Below, piece by piece: positions 14,501 to 22,135 of a stretch of 61,689 bases of DNA (position 1 is the stretch's first letter; every line of letters begins with the position of its first letter). Location: contig JAQGDQ010000590.1 of assembly GCA_030141605.1 (NCBI GenBank), positions 72,501-134,189 of the forward strand, given 5' to 3'. The position numbers and the translations under genes are program-made. The stretch is from Tubiluchus corallicola (taxonomy: Eukaryota > Priapulida > Priapulimorpha > Priapulimorphida > Tubiluchidae). Below the pieces are notes generated by a model. It searched no databases, was not told the origin of the DNA, and worked only from the letters and a program-made list of their open reading frames with translations.

Positions 14501-17500
14501 AATTACACGAGGCGCTTATGCAGTTTTATCGTAAAATCTTTCTAATTTTTTTGCAAACTTAGAAATAATCCTAACTTTCCAGAAGGTTTGACTTTTCCTT
14601 TAACTAATTAGTACTTTCATCTTCGTTATCAAATCTGTACAGCTTTACTGATGTTTTATTGTTTCTTGCCCATTTATTATAAATTTGGACTTCAATAACA
14701 AAAACTGTAGTTGTCTGGAAATTATTAGATAGGCGTGTTAGAGATTTAAAGGAGACATGATGACTTTTCTTATACCACCTCATTTTCAAGTCCGATAAAA
14801 AGTATACATTTTAACACAATTAGTACTGCAAAAGCGTTTCTGATAATTAAGTAATAGATTAAAAACTTAATTAACAATGAGCAAGCCCAACTACTGATGA
14901 CATCACAAACTAACGTAATTTTCAACAACAGAAATATTCCATGAACGTGTTGCACGTGTTTATGAAAGAGAAAATTGAAGTACAGTGTTACTGTAAGATA
15001 CTCAGTGTGTTGTACGAAAACTAGGCAAGTTTTACGATAAAAATTCAAATTTAAAATTTACTGCTGTACTCGTGCATGAGCTGTTGACTGTGTGCAGTTT
15101 GTCACAAACTAACACAACTAAACTTAGAGGTACAGCACCTGTTTTTTGTTCAATGCGTTTCCGAGATGCAGACGCTAGTGCCCGTCTAACTAGCTAAAGG
15201 CGATATGCGGGTAACAGTCAAGAACTAGTGGCGCGAACGTGAAATTGTGTTTGCGTGGTAATAATTCTTTCCGGTAGGTCATTCTTGAAAAAACAGCATG
15301 TTTCCTTTAAATATTTAAAAGAGTAGATTGTTTTGACCTACAGTTTAACATTGGGTCTGGTTTTGCTTTAACATTGTACCAGTATTTACCATTTATATAC
15401 GAATTATATTAGATTTACATGGATTCTTGTTCTAATGTTATTATGTGGATTAGCAGCTAATTTCCTGCCTTACTAGGTGGAATAATCATATAGAGGTAAT
15501 CTCGAAACATGCGTGCCGTATATTTGAAACATATATTATACTGTCTATTTAAAATAAAATATTTAACAATACTTTATTTGAATTTAATTTAAAACGCTTA
15601 AGAAATTACTCACCATGTCGATAAGGAAAGTAAGAACAAAGCTCAAACTTTGTGTTGTTTGTGGTGTTGGTGTAGTGTGGTAGGCTTGAATGATGCATTG
15701 TGGGTGGTATGGTGGTTTTGATTTGGTGTGGATGGTGTGGTGTGGTGAATGTCCTATGGATGGTGTGGTGTAGTGGATGTGGTGAGTGCTGTGGATGGTG
15801 TGTTGTGGTGGATGTGCTGTGGACAGTTTGGTGTAGTGGATGTGGTGAGTGTGCTGTGGTGGATGTACTGTGGATGGTGTGGTGAGTGTGCTGTGGATGG
15901 TGTGGTGGTGCAATGTGGGTAGTATGGTGTCATGGTGCAATGTGGGTAGTATGGTGTCGTGGTGCAATGTGGTTAGTACGGTGTGGTGGTGCAATGTGAG
16001 TAGTACAGTATCGTGGTGCAATATGGGTAGTATGGTGTGGTGGTGCGATGTTGGTAGTACGGTATGGTGGTGCAATGTGAGTAATACGGTATCGTGATGC
16101 AATGTGAGTAGTGTGGTGCAATGCCTGGGCTCCCACTTTATTACATTTAAAAAATATTATGCATATTTTATATCATTCCTAACTGATACCTACAATTTGC
16201 ATACACTGGTCTACTTTGTAAAGTGTGTTTTAAATCAAGTTGAAACCATTACTCCTAGTGGAGGCGCCACCTACCAAGATGGCATCCAGTGGATCAATTG
16301 TACGATCAGTTCTCTGTCACGCTACCCTCGTTTTTCTGGACCCATGTTGGTACCATACTTATACTTATATAGCAGGTATCGACATGGTTTCCTTTAAACG
16401 CTCTCTGTACAGAAGCCATATGTCGTACAAAGACATGCCATACATCGTTGGATTCGAAATAAAACGTGGAATATGATGCGTTGTGTCAAAGTCATGTGGC
16501 GAGTTTTGTTTACCTACTATACTGCAACGAATAGAATGTCCGGTCGAAAGTTTGACACACTGCTCAATGAAATCTGTCGAAATGTGTCTTGATTTAGCGT
16601 AAACTGACAATATTCTAGTAAATTCTTGCCAGTCAATGTTTTGGACAATTTTTGTTCAGCTACATTTACATGATCAGAAAATTTTAAGCATGGTCTCGAG
16701 TTCTTCATTATTTACGATGCAGGTCGGATGTAGCGGATGTTGAGCATTCCGAGTCGGAATCCGATTCTCTCTCTCGACAGATGATGGAGGAACTGCATCG
16801 TGAGATGATGCTGGACATGCAAGGTCAGAAACAGCAACTGGACATGAACATGGAACAACAGTTGAAAGAAGCTTTAATGGTAAGTCCTGCCACAACAGCC
16901 GATGTACAACTGCGCATAATTAATTGCTTGATACAACAAACAATAAGCCTTTTCACAGTTCAAGGTTAAGTGTACCAGACAACACATTTGTGTACACTTG
17001 ACGACGACTCGCAGCCCATGCTGTTGTAATAGTAACAGTTTTAACAACTAGCTAGAACCTTACCTATTTCATTTTTTCTTGTTCGCAAGTAAGATCCTGC
17101 TAGTAAATCACTCTACACAAAGATTAATGCGTAATTAAGTAGACTCCATGTAAAACAACAGATGTTATTGATCTGATGCAGCAGACGGCCTTGCTCTACC
17201 CACATGTCATGTGGGTGACACGCATAATTAAGTAAAATCCATGTAAAACAACTGACATTACTAAACTGAAGTGACAGACGGCTTTGCTTTACACACATCT
17301 CCTGTCACGGTTGTAGTTAAGACACACTGCCGGGGTCCACTTAACCTTTGACCTACAGCAACTACACATGCTTGCGAAAAGAGTTATTTATATCTGGCAT
17401 AGGGAAATATTTTAAGAAAAGGAAAGGTTGCTACCTATGCAAATGCTATTACAGACAACGGATGACTGTAACTTTTACCACATTGCCATCAGTTTTACAG

Positions 17501-20500
17501 TGAATCATTGCTGCTTTCGACATCCCCATTATTCCACTGCTGCCTGCCACAGCCCCTGCTTTACACCACCATCTCGAGTACCAGCATCTTCATCAACATC
17601 AGCTTCATCATGTCATTTCAAAAGTAGTTTTGTTTTGTGCGGTATAATTCAAAGCATCTTGCAAAATATAGGATAAAAAACAGACTTCACAACACTCTGC
17701 ACGTTCAGCAATAACAGTAATCTTTTCTGCATGCTTTGCCCAAGTTTTTAACTGTATTCCAGCTCACTTTCAGCAATAACAGCAATCTTTTCTGCAAGTT
17801 TTGTCCAAGTTTTTAACTGTATTCCAGCTCACATTCAGCAATAACGCCAATCTTTTCTGCAAGTTTTGTCCAAGTTTTTAACTGTATTCCAGCTCACATT
17901 CAGCAATAACAGTAATCTTTTCTGCAAGTTTTGTCATAGTTTTCAACTGTATTCCAGCTCACATTCAGCAATAACAGTAATCTTTTCTGCAAGTTTTGTC
18001 CAAACATTTTAACTGTATTCCAGCTCACATTCAGCAATAAGAGCAATCTTTTCTGCAAGTTTTGTGCAAATTTTTAACTGTATTCTGGCTCACATTCAGT
18101 AATAACAGTAATCTTTTCTGCAGATAGGCTGTTGGCATTTTGTTTCTTAATATTAAGTTTTTAGTCGACAGAGGACAGCACCACTGTTTATTTTCAGTAG
18201 CCTCATTCATAAAGTGTACCTTGCATATGCACTTATTATTGTTATTGGCATATATGTCCTTAATTTGGATATTAAGCATGATGGTACAGTCTTATCATAG
18301 AGACAGCATAAAGGTTTATAAAAATTCTACAATGCAGGGAGAATTCAGTATTTCAATTCATGAAAGAAAAATTCCTTATGGTTACTGAACAATTGCATCT
18401 TTTTCATAGGAACAAAGAAAAAGTTTTCTAGCTCAACTGGCAGCCATTAGTGACATGTCAGAGGCAGAACTACAGGCTGCAGTGGAAGATATTGTAGCTA
18501 GTACGTATTTCTTCATTAATTATGGTATAATTACTCCTTCTGTAGCTTCGTTCGACAGCAAATAATGCAATTACTTTTTCAAGTTTCCCCTAGATGGCAG
18601 ACAAAACAAATCGGTTCGTCACCATAGCAACGCCAACTTTACCAATGCCCTTTCTTTGTTGTTGGAAGGTACAGGAAGACAATGCGTGTTACAAACACCA
18701 TAGCAACCTCTTGTTCCAGCTAAGCTACGGCTTGCTGCTGTGTGAAATTTTAAAAAAATTTCTCTTGCTTGAGCAAATCCGCTAATACCCTTTAAAAGAG
18801 GTTTATTTATAGTACAAAACTGCATAAAACGCTTGATGAATTTACTCTAAACTCACAAAAACCTTAAAAAAGTTCTTGTCACAAAAATGTGATCATTACA
18901 GAGCTTAAGAATCGTCTTAATAGATCTGCTGGCTGTCTTTACCGGTAAATGAAGGAATTTTGTTCAAAAACTGAAATTTCTATAGGTTTTACATGTCAAA
19001 TATAGACCTACATTAAGACAAATGTAGATTTAGGTAACTCAAATGTAGACTTGGGTAGTTCAAATGGTTTTCAAGAAATCTTAAGCGTTTTTGGTAAGTC
19101 AAATGTGGACACATGTCAAGTCAAATGTGACATTGGTATCTCAAATGTGGATAGGTGGTAAAGTCTAAGGATGTTAAATTTAATCTCCTTTAATCTTAAT
19201 TTAATAATTGCTGTGAAAATAACTTTATAGGTCTACTAATAGTTCACTAATATTCTGTAAACTTTACATACCATTGGAACTGTTAGAGAAAACAATACAT
19301 TCTTAAAATAAACAATGTTTCTTGAGAGAAACTAATTCATTCATGCAGTGCTAATGTATTACTTAAAAACTAGTTAGTGATTCACTGTTCATTGGGAAGT
19401 GGGAACCAATTTATTCTTTGCTACTGACGTTACGGTTTATCAAAGAATTTAGGCTGAGGATAAACAACGCATTTTTCAAAGTTATGAAAGAGGTGATGAC
19501 TATCTTTGGTTTATCGTTTCGCAATTTACACTCAAATGAGTTAATTGCCGATTTATTCAAAGTAATGCATCTACATTTGACTTACCTAAGTCACATTTGA
19601 ACTTTCCTGTGTTTACATTTGACGTGTAAAACTTTTAAATGGCCAGCAAGTTAATCAGGTGTAATAATGAAACTGTAATGTAATTGCACTATTTGTGATT
19701 GTTTGATATGTTTTTCTTATGTCAGTGTGAGTGGCAACTCGTAGCTAAAATTACTGGGAGTGCTTCTATACAAAATTCTTTAGCCATTTTAATACTTTGT
19801 AAAACGAAACAAACACGTGTGATTTTGATGTTGTAATTGTAATTTTAAACAAACAAACATACGAACATTTATACATAACTTGATAAAATCCTAAACAAAA
19901 AGATATTTTTTGCTTACTAATAGCCCTAAATTGTCACAGTAGAAGCTTGATCCACTAACGGTAAACATGTGACAACTGAAAACAAACTGTGTGAGCGACA
20001 GTACTTTCTCTACCTGGACTCAGTCATGTGCACATGGCCACATGAACCCAACAGCCAAACATCGCATTGCTGCAATGCACTGTACTGGGCTGATAAGTAA
20101 ACCGTTCTACCCTCATGTGCTCTGGCTCTGTACAAGTATAAAGAAAGAACTAAAGAAAAAAGACTCATTATATTGAATATTATCGATAATATCAAGTGAA
20201 AATAGGGGGTCTTGCAGTTCCACAGTACCTATACGCGAGCTGCCACTAATCACTGTATTAACAAATGAATACTTCTGTCATAACCAGAGCTTTGACGTTA
20301 AAGGAAAGGACAAGTCACTCAGTATGTTGAGTTTATTTTACTGTTATGAGATTAAACTTAGAAAAATATAACAAAGAAAGAATGCATAAATTTAATTGAC
20401 ATTTCCACTGTGCAGAAATTTTCAGGCACGATGGTAGCCGCCATTCACTTGTAAACTATGACATAACTGGTGGACTTTTAGTAAGCGCCTTGTGTCTTTT

Positions 20501-21255
20501 CATAGGCTGCTTAAAGTAATTCAAACTTCTGCACTTAACCTAGTATTCATGCAAATGGTTCACAAAATCTAATCTTTTGTAAAATCTTTTCAACCTTTGA
20601 TGCAAATTGACTGCTTTTCTTAAATCGATGAATGACGTCATTGGTGGAAGAATGGGTGTTCAAAATATGAGCGGTCAAGCGTGAAAAGACGTCATTGGTG
20701 GAAAAATGGGTGTTCAAAATATGAGCGCTCAAGTCGACGAATGACGTCATTGGTGGAAGAATGGGTGATCAAAATATGAGCGCTCAAGTCGACGAATGAC
20801 GTCATTGGTGGTTGAATGGGTGATCAAAATATGAGCACTCATGCGTGAAATTACCGGGATTTTAAAGTGATTTTACTAATTAAATGACTCCCTTTTCATA
20901 CTCTTATTACTAAATCTTTCTAACGTTTTCCACGTATATTGAAATCAACCTGACTTTCCAGAATTCTTGACCTTTCCTTTAAATCTAGATTAAAAATCCG
21001 TTAACTTTGTCCGGAATGAACAAATTATCGACACGTAAACTAAACAGGAAGCTTTTCTTTACAGAAGGGAGCAACAAGGAGAGCCGGAAACAGGCCAAGC
21101 AGCTGATAAGAGATCTAAAGAAGAGGCTGAAAGAGGCGAGGGAGAAACTGTACAAAGCAGAAAAGAACGAGAGAAGGAGGAAAGGAGATGGTAGCAACAA
21201 CGGCAAACGTGATGTTGATGATGGTGGCGGCGACACAGAGAATAAAAACTTGTGA
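688..21255 (+). CDS. Coiled-coil protein, 3' part of a multi-exon gene (12 exons, N-terminus outside window)
   Basis: Twelve exons with AG/GT borders join in one open frame: 688-755, 1940-2049, 3346-3435, 4811-4925, 6078-6221, 6613-about 6654, 7277-7339, 8524-8699, 10191-10241, 16723-16879, 18410-18500 and 21065-21255 (stop). Reading phases agree at every junction except after the sixth exon, where a transposon abuts the splice site. The visible product is about 430 residues. It is very rich in Gln, Glu, Lys, Arg and Leu with heptad-like spacing and no membrane segment, so it should be a long alpha-helical coiled coil. An acidic serine patch (EHSESESDSLS) lies in exon ten. The C-terminus is a basic helix followed by a Gly/Asp/Asn tail. 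I do not recognise the family; cytoskeletal, ciliary or scaffold proteins look like this. A polyadenylation signal AATAAA is at 21485-21490. Confidence 0.8.
756..1939 (+). other. Intron with element fragments
   Basis: Phase-0 intron. About 880-1030 is an inverted fragment of the family-E element seen at 4420-4745 and 7740-8300. A LINE tail lies at about 1160-1615. The remainder (1620-1939) is AT-rich with no feature I can support. Confidence 0.6.
1160..1610 (+). pseudogene. Relic of a non-LTR retrotransposon ORF2 C-terminus
   Basis: The frame 1249-1608, probably open from further upstream, encodes about 119 residues ending FVLKCFSS. Its layout matches the last part of many LINE reverse-transcriptase ORFs: a TKLRFSSQSLAIETGR segment, then a Cys/His cluster (C, then IEDKTHLHLHC) followed by a Tyr/Leu/Arg-rich helix. 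This region in LINEs is a small zinc-binding tail. There is no reverse-transcriptase catalytic core nearby, so this is a 5'-truncated fragment within an intron of the coiled-coil gene. The family match rests on the motif pattern alone. Confidence 0.5.
1940..2049 (+). CDS. Coiled-coil gene, exon 2
   Basis: Acceptor TTTGATGCAG; donor at GA/GTAAGT, leaving phase 2. It encodes RWEEEYAATEAEQTSLTEYQ and about 16 further residues. The sequence right after the exon is duplicated about 115 bp downstream (near 2160), including its last 20 bases. Confidence 0.85.
2478..2890. mobile_element. Dispersed element, family I, copy 1
   Basis: Starts near GGGTTGCCAGATTAGAAAAT and ends near GGGACATGTC. A second copy lies inverted at about 11180-11610, sharing the GGGTTGCCAGATTAGAAAAT end and the segment around CCCATTAAAATC. 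No coding capacity is seen. Confidence 0.55.
2915..3110. repeat. 77-bp tandem repeat, about 2.5 copies
   Basis: Repeats of a unit containing TTTTTGGACAGTAAT and ATGTTATGTGATCAAAAGTG. Confidence 0.75.
3346..3435 (+). CDS. Coiled-coil gene, exon 3
   Basis: Acceptor TTCATTTTCAG; donor AAAAT/GTGAGT. One base completes the codon split from exon 2 and two bases are carried forward. Encodes ARTQILTEHQHNMQMLNNKL and about nine more residues. Confidence 0.85.
3436..4810 (+). other. Intron, mostly featureless; family-E copy at the 3' end
   Basis: 3436-4410 shows nothing beyond AT-rich sequence. About 4420-4745 is a family-E element copy. Confidence 0.5.
4420..4745. mobile_element. Dispersed element, family E
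   Basis: Shares CAAACTGTGGTTGTACCTC, GGAAGCAGCCATT and CTGCACCTCAACGTGGATTG-type segments with 7740-8300. No coding capacity. Ends are not defined. Confidence 0.55.
4811..4925 (+). CDS. Coiled-coil gene, exon 4
   Basis: Acceptor TTTTTTTCTAG; donor CATAC/GTGAGT. An earlier GTAAAC at 4871 could serve as a donor but would put the next exon out of frame; the 4925 donor gives phase 0, which exon 5 needs. Encodes LVRKLNTKRAQLAAQRQNRH and 18 further residues. Confidence 0.8.
4985..5605. mobile_element. TTAA-end element, family D (inverted copy)
   Basis: Inverted relative of 14749-15370 and 27749-28310. It ends at the right with AATCATCCTGTCTTCCTTTAA, the complement of the TTAAAGGAAGACAGGATG start at 27750. 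No ORF of transposase length. Confidence 0.6.
5640..5895. repeat. About 88-bp tandem repeat, 3 copies
   Basis: Three copies containing CTGTATCAATTTCTTTACTG and TTTGTAAATACATAATTAGT. Confidence 0.8.
6078..6221 (+). CDS. Coiled-coil gene, exon 5
   Basis: Acceptor GTGTCCATTGCAG; donor CAGCAG/GTACGC; phase 0 at both ends, 48 codons. Encodes GEIEMQERTLQLEYEQALAE and continues to AAVIGRQQ, a clear heptad-type helix. Confidence 0.88.
6225..6600. repeat. About 57-bp tandem repeat with GCAACATGTTGC palindromes
   Basis: About five copies of a unit containing CAACATGTTGC, CAATATGTTGCAG and TATTATGAGTCATTTTATAA, starting right after the exon-5 donor and filling most of this short intron. The core is a perfect palindrome. 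Confidence 0.75.
6613..6654 (+). CDS. Coiled-coil gene, exon 6 (3' boundary disturbed by a transposon)
   Basis: Acceptor TTCTGTTAATAG; frame GTC AGT TTA encodes VSLNKLLDEQRMKQ in phase 0, continuing the helix. The transposon begins at 6652 (CAGTGGCGACTC), so no normal donor follows AAACAG. Reading into the element gives WRLI and then a weak donor ATA/GTTAAA at 6667, which is in phase with exon 7. The exon could therefore end at 6666 within the element. It may also be skipped: it is 42 or 54 bases, so skipping keeps the frame. Confidence 0.5.
6652..7160. mobile_element. hAT-like non-autonomous element, family B, copy 1
   Basis: Begins CAGTGGCGACTCATAG and ends CTATACACGAGCCGCCAATG, so the ends are inverted repeats of about 16 bp. 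Internal segments ACAACAAACTGTGTGAGC and AAGAACTAAAGAAAAAAGAC recur in copies at 19729, 41230 (inverted) and 45240. CAGTGGCGG ends are typical of hAT-type transposons; I see no clean 8-bp target duplication, so the class is an inference. No transposase is encoded. Confidence 0.65.
7277..7339 (+). CDS. Coiled-coil gene, exon 7
   Basis: Acceptor TTTTCTGTTTTAG; donor GAG/GTTAGT; phase 0 both ends. Encodes the 21 residues from VGRARRNAAIQRQDK to IQQLE. Confidence 0.8.
7740..8300. mobile_element. Family-E element, two adjacent copies
   Basis: Sub-copies at about 7745-7985 and 7990-8290 share the blocks GGAAGC, GCCATCTACTGGATTTAA-like and GTTGCTA-GTGTTTTGTAGAAACG-like. The second is close to 4420-4745. 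Confidence 0.55.
8524..8699 (+). CDS. Coiled-coil gene, exon 8
   Basis: Acceptor TTTTTTTGTATTCAG; donor GAAAG/GTATTG; enters phase 0, leaves phase 2. Encodes 58 codons, starting AQIADRVVQADSNAYTTEQ and ending EAKKLLKER, the longest uninterrupted helix exon. Confidence 0.88.
8746..9170. mobile_element. Mariner/pogo-like non-autonomous element with TA target duplication
   Basis: The ends are inverted repeats: CACATCTCGGTTTGCCGGAC near the left and GTCCGGGAAACCGAGATGTG near the right. TA lies on both sides (8744-8745 and 9171-9172), the target preference of Tc1/mariner/pogo elements. The 425-bp interior has no useful ORF, so it would move only with an enzyme supplied elsewhere. Confidence 0.65.
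9210..9640. mobile_element. Family-A element, partial copy
   Basis: Contains GTCTTATTGCACACAGAGCT, GTGCACACTGGGA and TTGCCTGGAAAGTTTTTT, as in the longer copies at about 21550-22135, 46862-47490 and 52940-53500. Confidence 0.6.
9908..10045. repeat. GT/GC-rich microsatellite
   Basis: Degenerate (GT)n with GCGTGC and GCATGC interruptions, within an intron. Confidence 0.85.
10191..10241 (+). CDS. Coiled-coil gene, exon 9
   Basis: Acceptor CTTGTTTTGGCAG; donor AGAGG/GTAAGT; phase 2 in and out. Encodes NAESVHNVPVHETKHRG, a non-helical linker. The intron after it contains the copine gene. Confidence 0.75.
10312..10518. repeat. (GT)n followed by (ATGT)n microsatellite
   Basis: About 70 bases of pure GT, then ATGT/GCGT/GCAT tetramers. 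The open frames through it on both strands are repeat artefacts. Confidence 0.95.
10732..11066. repeat. ATC trinucleotide tract and GGTGT-rich low-complexity tract
   Basis: 10732-10830 is mainly (ATC)n; 10860-11066 is a degenerate GGTGTGGTGT tract. Confidence 0.85.
11180..11610. mobile_element. Family-I element, inverted copy with AT microsatellite
   Basis: Inverted relative of 2478-2890 that shares ATTTTCTAATCTGCCAACCC at its right end. An AT-rich microsatellite (about 11415-11550) has expanded inside it. Confidence 0.55.
11980..13620 (+). CDS. Copine, intronless full-length gene
   Basis: A single 546-residue ORF with every part of a copine, a cytosolic protein that binds phospholipid membranes when calcium rises. 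C2A (about 15-130) keeps calcium-loop aspartates D33, D39, D92 and D94. C2B (about 150-265) keeps D166, D172, D228 and D230. The copine A domain (about 290-515) has the MIDAS-like motif DFTASNG at 309 and LLTDGAITD at 437. I chose ATG 11980 because GCCACCATG matches the Kozak consensus; the frame opens slightly upstream. Length fits the family (about 530-590). Animal copine genes are normally cut by many introns, so an intact intronless copy inside an intron of another gene suggests a retrogene. No poly-A tract or target duplication is visible. Confidence 0.93.
   Translation: MLQPPSAQFAQMSFGPVVKVELRVQCTNLLSKDVSSKSDPMLVLETKDDQQKWFELGRTENMKNELNPQFTKTFELDYFFEEVQKLRFSVYDVDNETESLRDDDFLGRMKTTLGAIVSRTPYEEQLLSKKGSPIEDSKIKVSAEEIRGPNEFLLMQWRGKQLDKKDFLNKSDPFLEFLRLSASGNYEVVHRTEVIRNTLNPNWTPAKISLRALATGDNDSEILVRCFDEDDDGSHDLIGQFTTSPSELRDVAANNASKEFQCINPKKQEKKKYKNSGIIELVSCKLGREHTFLDYIFGGLQLNFTVGFDFTASNGNPLDPNSLHYINPHQPNEYMLATMAVGNVVQDYDADKMFPVLGFGARLPPSWQLSHEFAVNFNPTNPFCAGVQGILDAYRSCVAQVQLYGPTNVAPIINHVANFASQASVQGYASHYYILLLLTDGAITDMVETTCAIVNASRLPMSIIIVGVGPADFTAMNFLDSDDGLLRTPYGQTALRDIVQFVPFRKFASTSKERMAKEVLAEVPRQVTDYFTKLGIQPLNQHPPPS
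13691..14603. mobile_element. TTAA-end element, family C, copy 1, with internal 72-bp array
   Basis: The ends are inverted repeats: TTAAAGGAAAGAACAAGTCA at the left and ACTTTTCCTTTAA at the right. The left end is expanded into about 5.5 tandem copies of a 72-bp unit (13692-14090), which give the artefactual frame 13717-14088. The interior from 14100 matches the second copy at 20298-20982. It begins 71 bases after the copine stop codon. Confidence 0.7.
14604..14748. other. Spacer between elements C and D
   Basis: AT-rich; nothing recognised. Confidence 0.4.
14749..15375. mobile_element. TTAA-end element, family D, copy 2
   Basis: Starts TTAAAGGAGACATGATGAC and ends near GGGTCTGGTTTTGCTTTAA. 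The whole length matches 27749-28310, including AAGTCCGATAAAAAGT and GCGTTTCC-type blocks. No transposase-sized ORF. Confidence 0.65.
15376..15654. other. Intronic AT-rich spacer
   Basis: No feature supported. Confidence 0.4.
15655..16120. repeat. GGTGTGG-rich tract and 27-bp minisatellite
   Basis: 15655-15900 is degenerate GTGGATGGTGTGG. 15905-16115 is about eight copies of a 27-bp unit containing GTGGTGCAATGTGGGTAGTA. The unit length keeps frames open on both strands; these are not taken as genes. Confidence 0.85.
16121..16722 (+). other. End of the copine-containing intron
   Basis: No repeat or gene is recognised. Short open frames at 16104-16397 and 16240-16476 have no family resemblance. 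Confidence 0.4.
16723..16879 (+). CDS. Coiled-coil gene, exon 10
   Basis: Acceptor TTTACGATGCAG; donor TTAATG/GTAAGT. One base completes the codon split from exon 9, so the frame passes across the copine gene. Encodes an acidic Ser/Glu/Asp patch (DVEHSESESDSLS) followed by a Met/Gln-rich helix (MMEELHREMMLDMQGQKQQL). Confidence 0.85.
16960..17360. mobile_element. Element family F, copy 1
   Basis: Inverted ends: CAAGGTTAAGTGTACCAGAC at left and CCACTTAACCTTTGACC at right. Matches, in inverted orientation, 47950-48270. Non-coding. Confidence 0.6.
17361..17690 (+). other. Intron segment
   Basis: No feature supported. Confidence 0.4.
17700..18124. repeat. 65-bp minisatellite, about 7 copies
   Basis: Copies begin at about 17704, 17769, 17834 and so on, each containing TTCAGCAATAACAGTAATC and AACTGTATTCCAGCTCAC. 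Confidence 0.9.
18410..18500 (+). CDS. Coiled-coil gene, exon 11
   Basis: Acceptor CATCTTTTTCATAG; donor GTAGCTA/GTACGT; phase 0 in, phase 1 out. Encodes EQRKSFLAQLAAISDMSEAE and ten further residues. Confidence 0.85.
18984..19632. mobile_element. Fold-back element with TTTACATGTCAAAT ends and internal sub-repeats
   Basis: The left end GGTTTTACATGTCAAAT and right end ATTTGACGTGTAAAAC are inverted repeats. The inner flanks carry many short copies of GTCAAATGTAGA/CTCAAATGTGGA facing one way (19000-19160) and the other way (about 19530-19620), so the ends could form a long hairpin. Confidence 0.55.
19729..20247. mobile_element. hAT-like element, family B, copy 2
   Basis: Begins AGTGGCAACTCGTAGC and ends ATACGCGAGCTGCCACT. 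The whole length matches 6652-7160, including AATTACTGGG and AAAGAACTAAAGAAAAAAGA. Confidence 0.7.
20298..20982. mobile_element. TTAA-end element, family C, copy 2, with a different internal array
   Basis: Starts TTAAAGGAAAGGACAAGTCA and ends CTTGACCTTTCCTTTAA. The first copy expanded its left end; this one expanded an internal segment into four copies of about 55 bp (20633-20850) containing GACGTCATTGGTGG and TCAAAATATGAGC. Confidence 0.7.
21065..21255 (+). CDS. Coiled-coil gene, last exon
   Basis: Acceptor CTTTTCTTTACAG; enters phase 1; stop TGA at 21253-21255. Encodes a basic helix (KQAKQLIRDLKKRLKEAREK) and a hydrophilic tail ending DTENKNL. Confidence 0.85.
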
Positions 21256-21484
21256 ATATCTGTGATTTTTAGCATAGATTCTAGTTATGTTAAACCACAG
21301 TGATCTTAAAAGAATTTTAATTGCATTTCTAGTCACTGTATATAATTAATTTACAATAGTTTGACTTTTAAAAGCAGTAGCTCAAACCTTCTGAAAACAC
21401 AGATGTAACAATGAATTTAGTTAACAATGTACAAGATAAAATTACAAGATGATGTATAAAGCACTCAATGTATGCCAGCAAAAC

Positions 21485-21490
21485 AATAAA
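21485..21490 (+). terminator. Polyadenylation signal of the coiled-coil gene
   Basis: AATAAA 230 bases after the stop codon. Confidence 0.5.
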
Positions 21491-21549
21491 GAAATCAATT
21501 AATTTGTATCACATCAGAAAATAAAACATTGATTAAGTTTTTGTTGTCA

Positions 21550-22135
21550 ATAAAAATGGGACTTAACCATGCTGTATAAAAATGTAAACTTAAACTTTCG
21601 TGTTGACCGCTAGACGTAGCCATTCTGACGCTAAATCATTTGAAACAAGTTTAAATAACAGTAAAGTTTGGAAAAATAATCAGACCTTGCGTAGCATACA
21701 TGTTACTAACTGCATAAAATTTAAAATTACTTGTGAATAAGATTAAAAATACATTTATGATTAGTGATTGGCGCACCCTGGAGGGTGATTCAGTGACATT
21801 TTACAATTTGGTGAAAACATTTAAATAATTAATAATTTTCTTTTCTAGTTACATAAGTCTTTCCAGCAGGTAAGCATAATGCTAAGTGATGTAGATTTGC
21901 ACGGAAAGTTTTTTGGGTCATAATTTAACATTGCCTTTTCTTCCTCTGATTTACGTGGCGCAGTGACGTCATGTAATGGCGACTTCGGAACAGTATTGCG
22001 GGAGATTTAAAATGAAAACAAACAAAAATTCCTTTCAATGCGAGCGCCATATACGCATAAAATTGCTGTAAAGTCATATAATTTTTGAAGGCGATTTTTC
22101 TGAAACTTCAGGTACCCCTTTTCTTGTCCTTTAAA
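21550..22135. mobile_element. Family-A element, long copy
   Basis: Ends GGTACCCCTTTTCTTGTCCTTTAA, so the reverse strand begins TTAAAGGACAAG like the copies at 46862 and 52950. Contains CACCCTGGAGGGTGATTCAG, TTTCTAGTTACATAAGTC and CAGTGACGTCATGTAATGGC. No useful ORF. Confidence 0.7.
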
